NCBI GenBank assembly: GCA_029448655.1 | Contig: JACCLO010000012.1 | Coordinates: forward strand, 1,426,001 to 1,490,000 | Reading direction: 5' to 3' | DNA: 64,000 bases | Origin: Wolfiporia cocos | Lineage: Eukaryota > Basidiomycota > Agaricomycetes > Polyporales > Phaeolaceae | Shown: piece after piece, positions 1 to 10,348 of the stretch | How the letters are laid out: every line of letters begins with the position of its first letter | Position numbering within the stretch: position 1 is the first letter of the stretch | Translations under genes and position numbers: made by a program | The notes under the pieces: generated by a model | Databases searched by the model: none | What the model saw: only the letters and a program-made list of their open reading frames with translations | Told to the model about the DNA's origin: nothing

Positions 1-3000
1 ATGCGAGGATCCGGAGAGGCCTGCGAGCGTCATTGCTTTCCGTCCTGACTTTGTGGTCTTGATTGGGGAAAGCCGGAGCATGATACGGTAGTAGTAGGAC
101 CTCGTTAAAGACGGGGTATATCCCGCGCATGTCTGCGGGGAGGTCCAGTTTGTATGCTCCATGTCCGACTTTCTTTGTCACCTTGTACGGCCCGAATCTC
201 TTGGAGTCTAGCTTCTTGGTAGGGTGGCCCATGTTGGTGTTGCGGCCGTCTACCCATACCATGTCGCCTTCGGAATACGATAGTGGCGATGCCCGTTTCC
301 TATCGTAGTATTCCTTCATGCGAAGCTTGGCTTTCTCCAGATTCTTTGACGCACGATTTGAGACCTCGTGCATATGTTCAACCCAGTCCCGTGCTACCCC
401 CTCTTCTTGCTCGAGTCCCTCTACTCCTGTGAAAGGGTGGTATCCGTGCGTAAGGTAAAAGGGGCTGTAGCCCGTACTACTATGTACATGACACTTATAC
501 GCAAATGCTGCTAGCGGGAGTAGGTCCGGCCAGTTGGTATGTGTGTCGTTAATAAACAATCGTAAGTATACTTCGAGTTCCTGGTTCATTCGTTCCATCT
601 GCCCGTCTGTCTGCGGGTGGAACGCCGTACTAGGATTCCCTTCTATCCCTAACCTTCGATAAACGTCCTTGATGAACTCCGCAACAAACTGTGGTCCTCT
701 GTCGCTGAATATCTTCTTCGGCAATCCATGAAGGGCGTAGACTTTAACGATAAATATGTTGGCCCATCCTTCGGCCGTTAACTTGGTCGTTGTTGGTATA
801 GCTACATAGTCCTTGGACTTCATATCTACTACTACAATAATGGCGTCGCGACCCTTGGAAACCGGGAGTCCCGTGATCATGTCTACGGAAATGTTCTCCC
901 AGTTGTGTGACGGAGTGGGGTTTGGGTTGAGTGGGGCCGCGCGTTTGGATCTGTCTGGTTTGGCTGCCTGGCACTTGATACATGCCTTCATGTACTGGCG
1001 GATGTCTTTTCTCATCTTGGGCCACCAGTAGTGTCGGTGTATGGCGGTGTACGTGTTTTCTGTGCCAGGGTGTCCTGCCGAAACCGTGTCGTGGAATGAA
1101 GAAATGATTTTTCCTATTAATTCTTCATCCCGGGGAATGATCATCCTCCCCCTCCTAAACCGCAGACCGTCCTCAGTCGTTTCCCCTGCTTCTACTCCTT
1201 CCTTTCCTTCGTAGAGAGCGGCTTCCGCTTTGACCCTCTCCTTTACTTCGTCGTAGGTTATTTCTTTGACTACAGTATAGAAGGAAGATCGCAGCCTTTC
1301 TGCGCTGTCTTCGACGAATAGGTGTGGTTTCAGGACGACTTGCCCTTTGAGGTGACCCTTGTCGTTGCCGTGGTCACTTCTTCGGGAAAGCCCATCGGCC
1401 CTTCCGTTGGTTTTGCCGGGGATGTGCACGAGATGTAGGTCATACTCGGCAAGTTCCGTCATCCACCGGGCTTGTCGCGGATTACTTTTCTGTGGGGTCT
1501 TAAAGTATTCTAGGTTCTTATGGTCCGTCAATACTTCTACAGGGTGTTTGGCACCCATTACGAAATGGCGCCATTCGTCTAGGGCGTGCATGATAGCGAG
1601 TAACTCTCGATCGTATATCTCGTAGTTACGTTCTGCCGGTATCATCGTCTTACTCTGGTACGCGATGGGTTTCCATACGCCTTCCTGCTTCTGCATGAGG
1701 CAGGCTCCAGTTGCAAAGTCTGAAGAGTCTGCCTCGATGCGGAAGGGGTCGTCGTCGTTTGGAATACCTAACACGGGTGCTTCGATAAAGATCTTTTTTA
1801 GTTTCTCGAAGCACTCGAGTTCCGTCGTACCCCACTGCCACTCTGTATCCTTTGTCAGATTGATCAGTGGGCGAGCTACCGTGGAGAACTTGGGTATGAA
1901 TCTCCGGTAGAAGTTAGCGAATCCGATGAAGGACTGTACTTCTTTCTTGTTCCGAGGTGCTGGCCAATTGGCTACTGCAGCTACCTTCGCGGGGTCCATA
2001 CGGATCTGCCCGTGAGAGATTATATGCCCGAGATATTCGACCTCGCTTTTCATGAACTCGCATTTCTCTGGTTTACACGTAAGCTTGTTTTGACGGAGGA
2101 CGAGGAGCACCTTGCGCAGGATCTCTTTGTGCTCTGCCTCGTCCTCAGTGAAAACAAGGATGTCGTCTAGGTATACAATGACTTTGCCCGTCATTATGAG
2201 ATCTCGGAATATATCATTCATCAAAGCCTGGAATGTGCCTGGTGCATTGCACATTCCGAAGAACATCACTAATGGCTCATAGAGCCCCCGATTAGTGATG
2301 AAGGCGGCTTTTTCCTCGTCGCCTTCTTTGATTCTGACATTGGTATATCCCCAACGAATGTCCAATTTCGAAAAGTACTTAGCTCTTTTTAGCTTGTTGA
2401 GCAGCTCCGTGATCAATGGGAGCGGGTACCGGTTCTTCTTGGTCATCTGGTTCAACTTCCGATAATCTTGTATGGGTCTCAGTTTCCCATCCTTCTTTTT
2501 GACGAAGAAGAATGGTGCCCCCCATGGTGACTTGGACGGCCGTATGCGTCCGGTTCGTAGCTGTTCTTCTAAGAAATCATCTAGTGCCTCCTGCTCCCTA
2601 GGGGAGAGCGCGTAGATCTTGCCGGCGTAAGGTTCGGAATTGGGCAGCAGTTCGATTGCATGATCCCACGGTCGCCGTTCGGGGAGGTTGTCGAATTCCT
2701 TTTCCTCAAACACGTCTCGGAAGTCGTGTAGGTACTCGGGGACTACCTCCTCAAAGGCTTTTGCTTCCGTGGTCTTTCCGGCTGCGATGGCGATCTCGGT
2801 TGCCTTCGTAGCGTGTACTCGCTCAGCGATGTCTGCTCTGCATTCTTCCCTATTCCTTATCCATGCGTCAGCGAAAATGTAATAAATGTGGTCACCGTCC
2901 TCGATCTGCTCGTGTTCGCAGTCGCAGGTGAAGGTGATTCGGCGTTTCTTCCAGTCGATGGTTGGGTTGTGGTCTTCTAACCAATCGAAGCCGAGGAATA

Positions 3001-3339
3001 CGTCAGCGGAGACTAGCTCCGTGACATGGAACTTGCGGGTTTCCAAATGCGTGTCGATCTGCATCTGGAGTTCGACGTAGTGCGTCATCTTTCCTGCGGC
3101 ATTGGTACTACCGTCCGCGTTGTACAGCTTGACGGGCCGGTCTAGCGGGATCTGCTCGAGTTTATGTTCCTCGACGTAGGCACGACTGATTACTGATCCC
3201 GTAGAACCAGAATCTATCAGTGCTTTCGTGAAGAGGGCGCGTCCGTCGGGGCGGTGGAGAGTGATCGGTACTTCGATCTGCTTTCCCCGTTTTCCCGTCT
3301 GGATTACCACTACATTTCCTCGGAGTTTCTCTCCGGTAG

Positions 3340-3760
3340 AACCAAAACCCGCTGTACCGCGCGTGGTTTCCCGAATGTTCTTGACGATACGTGTGTCGGG
3401 TGTCATGTTACATTCGAGTATGAACTGGGCTATCCTGTCCCCATACTCGACCAAATAATCTGTTCCGGTCTGATTATTCAGTATGACTTTTAGTACCCCG
3501 GTGTAGTCCTCGTCTACTACGCCGGCTTCCACGTCGACTCCCTTGAGGGCGAGTCCGGATCGTGGGGCTATTCTGCCGTATACACCGTCGGGCATCCTGA
3601 TTTTGATGCCCGTGCTAACGGTGACACGCTTTCCGTTCGGTATAATGACCTCCTCCACAGAGTGTAGGTCGTACCCCGCGGCTCCGGCGGTCTTTCGCTT
3701 GGGTGCTATCGCGTGGGGGTGGTCTAGATAGATGTCGAGCGTGACTGCCTTGGACTTGGC
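3340..3760 (-). other. dUTPase domain inside the Gypsy polyprotein
   Basis: All five conserved motifs of trimeric dUTPases are readable in the same frame as pol: AGYDL (near 3670), PRSG in motif 2, GVVDEDYTG in motif 3, GDRIAQ in motif 4, and RGTAGFGSTG in the glycine-rich motif 5 (about 3341-3373). The enzyme hydrolyses dUTP to dUMP, which would limit uracil incorporation during reverse transcription. The domain sits between gag and protease. The motif set is complete, so it could be active; that is inference. Confidence 0.88.
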
Positions 3761-5997
3761 ATGTCTACGCCGCACTTTCTTTACAGTCTTTTTCTTGACT
3801 GTGGGCCCTGATGCGTCTGCCATCGTCACATCGGGGTCCACAACCGGGTCTACGTCCATGGGTACATAGTTTACATTGTTTATGGAGGAATTAAGCACGG
3901 TATTTTCCTCCCGCCAAGCTCCAGAGGGAGGCTCCTCCGAGGCTGTTACAAACAAATCTGACGAGCATGTTGAAGCATCGTCGTCGTCACTATGGTCCCT
4001 GTCTACTGAACGTGGTACAGATATGTAGTCAAATATCGGGGCCCCGGTTCCAAGCCCATAAAGTCCATCAACCGGATCGGTCTCCTCCGTGGCAGACGCA
4101 GAGTCACTATTTACTGTTTCTTCTACTTCCAGAACTGAGAAACGGTTAGAGGGGGAGGGACGTACCTGATTGAGTCCAGCTTCCTTTGCGGCCTCAGGGT
4201 TCTCCTTGGCCCAGGCTGCAACCATTCGGATGAAATCCTCCTGGCTGACTTCGCCCAGGACCTTCGGAGCATCATTCCCTGCTTCGACGGCCTGCCTTGT
4301 CCGCGCTGGTGCGGATGGACCGGCACCGGTGTTTCCTCCGCTGGTGACTGCTCGGGGTCTCCAGTTGGGTTGGTGCCAAGTCGGTTTGCTGCAGCCTTTG
4401 CCGGGCTGCTCTGCCTGTGTCTTTTTGCAAGAGTGGCAGACTCTCTTGAGGAGGTTGGCTTTCTCCTCCGCGGAGTACTCTTTCCGCGGCGCTGATTCCG
4501 ATGACGCTGTTGCCCGACTTTTGCCTTTGTCGGGACCCGATGACGTTGACTTTCCGTGGCGCAGTTTCTCCTCGTTGCGAAGGCGTCGCATGGCGTTGTC
4601 TGTCCGAAGGATCGCCTGTTTCCAGGATTGATAATCCTCCGGGATCTGGACGTTGTATCCACGCTGCGACTTATCGTTGACGGTGGCGGCTACAAAGGCG
4701 GAGTGTACGGCGTTGTAGATCTCCTTCGGAATGGCGGCGATGACCCAGCGATGTACGATCTGGTTCTCCTTGTCGTATTTTGCCTCCGAAAGGAGTCTTT
4801 CCAATTCCTGAAAGTACTCCTCGCCCTTGCCGATAGCCATTGTGAGCTTTTCCGCGGCGACCGCCGACTTCTTTTCCAAGTCGGGGTCGTCGAATTTCTG
4901 GTGTAGCTCCCAGATGAAGCGGAGCCAGCTCATATGCCATTGTCCATCGTGATAATGCTCTCGCGTGAACGCCGTTACCCAGGCATCGACCTTGGGGCCC
5001 CTGATCAGTGAGATTGCTGTGCCGATCTTTTTACTGTCCGTGAAGAGGAGGGGCTGGTTGTCGTCGATGCACACCTTTAACCGTACTACCCACGGGATGA
5101 AGTTGTCTCCCGTGAATGCTTCTGGTTCCCGTACCTTGGACTTGTACCGTGGGTCTGGCCGTGGCTCCGGGAGCATTGAGTAAGCGTCCCATTGCGAGCT
5201 AGCCGGTTTCTCGGGCCGCCACATCGATGCTCGTGTTCCCTGAAGAGGCGCGGCTCTCCAGGTGTTCGCGTGCACGTTTGTGGGGGGAGCCGACGGAGGG
5301 ACCGGTGCTGCTGCCATGGCCGAGTAGTTTACCTGCGGGGTGATGACCGGGGGGGTGTAGCCTGGTAAGAACGGGTTGGTCTGCCTGGAGCCAACGTTCG
5401 AGGCCGGACGTGTCGCCGAGTTTACCGGTGGGGGAGATCCCATTTGGACGGACCTCACCCAGTTTTCTACCGGCCGGAATCGTTCTTCCGGAACCGAGGG
5501 TACTGACCTGACCGGGGGGGGGACGCTGCGAATGTACTGACGCTGCGTCGCCTGCTGCCAATGCGTCTGCTTGAAGTCGTTGGGCTTCTCGCAGGAATCG
5601 GGCCCCCATGTCGGCGTTCCATACCCCGGTTTGAACCATTGTGGCCGCCACGTTTTGGCACCGGAGGCCAAAGTCGTGGGTCGTCGGGTTGGGCGGGAAA
5701 GCCCACCGCATTGCGAGGGGTGAGTCGATGTGACCCAGTTGACTGCCCCCGCGAATGGTGTTGGACTGTTCCCTTGCCAGGTGGAACGCCCGGTCCAGTC
5801 GTTCGATTCCGGGACCTTTGTCCTCCTGAGATGCTCCATACGCGAGCGATCTCGCGGGGACGTTGTTGCCGAGGGTCCCTTCGCGAACCGACGCTACTTC
5901 TGTTCGGGGAGCGTGAATGCTGTCCCGTACCGATAGAAGCGCGAAGTCTTCTGGGAGGCCGTGCACCTGGTAATTCAACCACTGCCCTGGCTGAAAC

Positions 5998-6687
5998 TAA
6001 GGCTCCAACCATATAATGTATATACCATGTATACATGGTTTTATATATATACTATATACATATATTTACATGTGGCCGAGTACATGGTATATACATGGTA
6101 TATTATATGGTATATGGTTGTTGTGACTGCATTCATATTAGACCCTCAATTGATGATTTGAATAGTGTATTTGAACTAGTTACATGTCTTACAGAATGTA
6201 CAGTGCAGTGGTGATATGAGATTTGGACAATCAGGTGGCTGCCACACAAATGCAAAGATGTCAAGACATATATCACATGCTTTGCTTACCCTCTCATTGG
6301 TGGAAGGTAAGATCAGATTTATGTTTATGCCATATATCATCCTACATAGTGATTGCATCATGCATTAGACTCATGCATACAAGTTTTCCACTACCTCACA
6401 CATTGTGCACAATTCCTAAGCCATTCCTGCTACTAGTGTGGTTGTTGAATGTTGGACACCAATTTTTTCCTCACATCAGCCAAGTGCTGATACCTGTAGC
6501 ATGTCATTAAAGGAAGAGACAATCTCCATAGCCATATGGGTAAAGCAATGGCTATGCCAAGATGTCTAAGAATTTACCATCCAAAAGCCATGTAAACCAT
6601 GTATATAATATGTATATACTATGTATATACCATATACCATGTATTTACCGATTTTCTGTATATGTATATTATATGGTTGGAGCCTTA
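5998..6687. mobile_element. hAT-like non-autonomous TIR element inserted in gag
   Basis: The terminal inverted repeats share a perfect 20-bp start, TAAGGCTCCAACCATATAAT, at both ends. The element is flanked by a perfect 8-bp target duplication GCTGAAAC (5990-5997 and 6688-6695). Removing the 690 bp and one duplication restores a continuous gag frame across the site. The interior is AT-rich, with many inverted copies of CCATGTATA near the ends and no coding potential. An 8-bp duplication and this TIR style fit the hAT superfamily; with no transposase it would be a MITE. Confidence 0.88.
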
Positions 6688-6915
6688 GCTGAAACGGGTC
6701 GATCGGGACGCTGGCCGGGGTTGGAGCGTCGAAGGGGTTGTCCGCGGGCCGTGGGTTGCGGATGTAGTTGATGTCGTGGTCGGCCATTGTATGTAGTGTG
6801 TGTTTACAGAATTTAAAGAAGCAGTGGCCGCGACGTTCGAAGCGCTACCCGCCCACTGTGGATCAGCCTATAGCTGCGATCGGGGTGGTAACTAGAAACT
6901 TCGGTTGTCCGCCTC

Positions 6916-7918
6916 TGTCAGAGTCCACTCCTTTTCGGGAGTGCGCCAAGAAACGCTAAGGGGTTTTCAGCCCAAAGCCGGCAAGTAAACTCTGCCTCTG
7001 AACCCTTGTCCAGCCCCGAAGCTAATTCGGGATACCGGGGGGACAGGAACTATCCGCCTGGGATGGGGCGTGTAAAAACTAAACGTAGTTTGGCCAAGTG
7101 GCCGTATGGACAGGCTGTGTCGCGCCTCTTCAGCCGCCTGGTGGGGCGCTGGGTTGTATAGTGACGGGGGAGCGGTAATGCTCGTACGTGCCGCGGTAAT
7201 GCGGGTAAATAGGTGCCCAGTGCCTCTGTAAACTGCCGTAGGGCCCCTTAACGCTTTTGATTATTATGCGTCGGGTACACGTCTACTACGGTGGGGATAG
7301 GACCCAAAGCCTTTACGCCGTATTGCACGACGGTGGCTCAGTAGCTTAGAGACAACGGTAGGAGTGGTCCCCTACACGCTGTTCACAAGTGGCCCCCAGA
7401 ACTCAAATCCCTTGACCCTGGGATGAGACGGGTATGGGTAACTGATCACGTGCCCGGATGACCAAAGTCAAACGAGGGCGAAAGAAAAGTGCACTTTGCC
7501 CCTAGTGCGCCGGGGTTGCTCTGGAATGAACTCAGAGCGGGGGGGAGACTCGTCTTATGACACAAGCACGTTCTCAAGCAACTTCTCAGGGGAAGTGTAA
7601 TCGCGTGGAAGCGACTTCCTGATCTGAGGCTACTCAAGGCAGTAAAGGCCAAGACGAGTCTGGGGTGCTCCCTGCTCGTCAGGCCAGTATATATGCTACT
7701 TAGGTGTTTGTACATGTTTGGCTACTGTACAGTATTACGTAAGCTAATAGTCCGTGATAACCCTATCCTAGGGGTAGAGCCGAGAGAAGAGTGACTGGGG
7801 TCTGACTAGGCACGTGTGGGGTGTTCGGGGTCCTTGCACGTGATGCTAGGTGGGTGTTTAGATAAGATAAGGGCTGTCGTTCAGTCGTTGGCTAACTGAA
7901 TGAAATCGGCTTGTGACA
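6916..7918 (-). repeat. Candidate 5' LTR of the Gypsy element (boundaries tentative)
   Basis: The upstream LTR of a minus-strand element must lie to the right of the gag start at 6787. A segment that begins TGTCA (6916) and ends TGACA (7918) has matching inverted ends and a plausible length of about 1 kb. I could not identify a convincing primer-binding site next to it, and the partner LTR is outside the window, so the ends are provisional. An alternative left end is the TGTGG near 6868. Confidence 0.3.
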
Positions 7919-8118
7919 AGAATGGAGCTGGAAGTACGCATCCTACGTTGCTGGACACTTGGCGGGTCGAGCTATGATGAGCTTTAGGTCATTTATATGG
8001 ATGATAGAAAGCAATCAATTAGAAGCAGACGGCGATGATCTGGTTGCCAAGCTGTGTGTTCCGACTCTTCTAACATGCTGCGGGCATATAGAAGAAATGA
8101 TGGCAGCGTGGCGGATGG

Positions 8119-9794
8119 TAGTTGTTACGATTATTTTGATTTTTCGAATATCTGCAGAACTCACCACCGGTCGAATACGATACAGGGACTTGTTGCGCAA
8201 CCAACCCCCCTGGCTACTCGTGACTCTACTGGGCGCATCCCCAGTTGTACTAGTTTGTGGGGCGTGTTTCATCATTGGCAGATCCAACTCTGCCTCCGTT
8301 TCATGTTCATCGTTTATTAGCTGATAGATGGCGTTCAACCGCCATCATTCCTATCTATCGTCTCGGATATATCACTACATACTTATCAAACGTTTGGTAC
8401 TATAGCGTAGATAGTAGCGGTGACATCTGGGACAGGCTTGACCCCTGAAAGCTAACGTAGTATATAAACTCGTGTACTTACTGTCGAGGCTCTTCAGCTC
8501 GACCTTGTTGTATAAACAAGAAGTCTTATACTCGTTCTCAAACGTAGGAAACTACGCTCAGTATTTCTCACTCGAGCAACCGAACGAACTAAGTCCTCGA
8601 AGTGCACACTGACTTCTCGGACTTAGGCGAGTCTTATATTCTATTCGACTCGCACCTGAACAGATTATATCCTCTAACGCGTATTGGATATTAACCGATC
8701 TCCTAAGAACTTCACTTAGGACCCGAAGGCATCTAACGAGTATTTGCCTTGCATACGGCTGCGTGCCTACGTGCAGAAGAACGATCTATATTCGCGACTC
8801 GAATATACGAACGGGTATTCGACCCGTAACAGTAGTGTTGCCGAAGTTCAGTTCGGTTCAGGTTCAGGGGGATCTAGGGCTGAACCCAGAACCGAACCGA
8901 CTGCAGGGAGCCTGGACCTGAACCTGAACCTGGACTGAACCTGGTGAACTGGTTCATCAGGTTCGGTTCATGGTTCGAACTAGGTTCGAACCGCTAAGTT
9001 ACTTGCTTCTATAAAGTGTAAGAATAATAATTTAGACACCAACTTCATGCACCTTTCTATGTATACCAATTGCCCTCTATTGCCTACCTCATTCCCGGCA
9101 CTATTGAACCCACTAAAGTAATCACACTTCAAGTTCTGCAGTGCCTCCATTTGGTGTGTATTGGGCTGAATTCCAAAGTGGCTCTTAATCTTGAGTAGAG
9201 TGGTAAACATAAATTTTAGATGCACAATAATCACTCAAGGCAGCCATTTTGAGCAGTTCAGTAATCAGAGTTTATGATTGTGAATTAGCCTGAGGCAAAC
9301 CTCAATAACAAACCATTCTTAGACAACACTGTATATAACCTAGGATCATGGATATGAAGTGGAACATAATCTTCTACATTTCTTACTTCATCTGACAGCA
9401 ACAAATGCAGCCCAGTGCCACAGAAAGCATGGTGATCCCAGCATGGGGTTGAAGCCCTTGCCTCATTGGGAGACTAGAGTTTATGAGTGCTGATGCTTGC
9501 TATGGTGAAGCCAGCTGTACATAACTTACTGCAACAACACTATAGCAAAGATGGCAAGAACATAATTGTAATTGATGCTTATCCACCAGTGGCTACACAA
9601 AATATGTTAATGCTATGTGGTTCAAGGTTCAGTCCGGTTCGAACCTGGTTCAAGGGTACCCATGACCCCCCTGAACCAAGAACCGAACCTTGATGTCCTA
9701 CCCTGAACCGGACCTGGACTGAACCTGAACCTAGGTTCAGTTCAGGCGGTTCAGGTTCTGAACCTTGGTTCTGAACTGAACTTCGGCAACACTA
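8119..9794. mobile_element. hAT-like element with GGTTC-rich ends, hosting a nested solo LTR
   Basis: The right end reads GGCAACACTA (9785-9794); its inverted match TAGTGTTGCC is split at the left end by a solo LTR after the first four bases (8119-8122, then 8837 onward). An 8-bp target duplication GCGGATGG is perfect at 8111-8118 and 9795-9802. Without the LTR and its duplication the element is about 962 bp. Both ends (about 8845-8995 and 9620-9780) are dense in GGTTC/GAACC units in both orientations, as expected for subterminal transposase-binding arrays. The centre (9000-9600) is AT-rich with no recognisable gene. Confidence 0.88.
8123..8831 (+). repeat. Solo LTR
   Basis: The segment begins TGTTACG and ends CGTAACA, a perfect 7-bp inverted terminal match of the TG...CA type. 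It is flanked by a 5-bp target duplication GTAGT (8118-8122 and 8832-8836). A TATATAA motif near 8460 suggests plus orientation. No internal retrotransposon domain is present, so it is a solo LTR left by LTR-LTR recombination. It does not resemble the Gypsy element at the left of the window. Confidence 0.9.
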
Positions 9795-9802
9795 GCGGAT
9801 GG

Positions 9803-10348
9803 CGCATGCGCTGCAAAGCGTCTGCTTCGGCATGGGAGAATTATGATGGACATTGTAACTCTGCAGGAGACATTCAAGTGATTACAGAAAATCATACCAT
9901 GCTCTTTAATATCACGTTCGCAGCTATTCGCGTAAAGATGTGTAAGCGTTCTCATCCCATTTCATTACAGTGCAGAGCGCTGGTGGTTGCTTTCTCCACT
10001 TAGCGTGCGCTGTCAAACCCCCAAAGTGCCGAGAACTTCGCTCGGCTACCTGCGGTACGCAGATGGTCGGTAGTTTGATCTGACATTCGGCACAGATGAG
10101 TACTCATGACAGATGACGGCTTAAGTCGTATACTGCTATTATAGCGTTTATCAGGATCGGCTGATACACAGCATCGTTCAACTTTTTTGAAATGCTGCTG
10201 GTGACGTATGCTTGCAGATTTGTCGCTTTGTAGACCATGCAACCGAAAGCCCCAAACATAGTCAACATCACCTTTCAATGCCGTTACAAACATGATCGGC
10301 GAAATCGCGACGTATACAGGTCTAATCATAGCATGGTATACCTCAATA
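9803..10348. other. Intergenic, no feature seen
   Basis: This is the 3' flank of the first sedolisin gene. I see no coding exon, repeat or RNA gene in it. Open frames crossing it are extensions of the last sedolisin exons in wrong frames. Confidence 0.5.

Larger units (their letters stand above)
1..6787 (-). pseudogene. Ty3/Gypsy gag-pol polyprotein with dUTPase domain, interrupted and cut by left edge
   Basis: Reading the minus strand, one open frame runs from about 5514 to the left edge with no stop in the stretches I translated. In order it encodes the rest of gag with a Cys-rich segment (about 4400-4440), a dUTPase domain, an aspartic protease (DSGS, near 3210), reverse transcriptase with YLDD (2164-2175), RNase H, and integrase with the HHCC zinc region (about 975-1090), the D,D,E core and the GPY/F-type C-terminal module (about 30-260). 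A chromodomain, if any, lies beyond the edge. The gag N-terminus starts at 6787 and is split by a 690-bp TIR element (5998-6687). A run of nine G (5514-5522) also puts the N-terminal part one base out of frame with the rest. The copy therefore looks inactive, though pol seems well preserved. Family assignment is strong from RT/RNase H/integrase order. Confidence 0.9.

Noticed and set aside
3967..6016. Open frames on both strands in the gag region (for example 4123-4662 and 5467-6036)
   Set aside because: They are out-of-frame shadows of gag; the frame continuous with pol carries the conserved gag reading.
7320..7420. tRNA-like stretch ending AACTCAAATCCC
   Set aside because: It lacks a pairing acceptor stem and proper T-arm, and lies within the candidate LTR.
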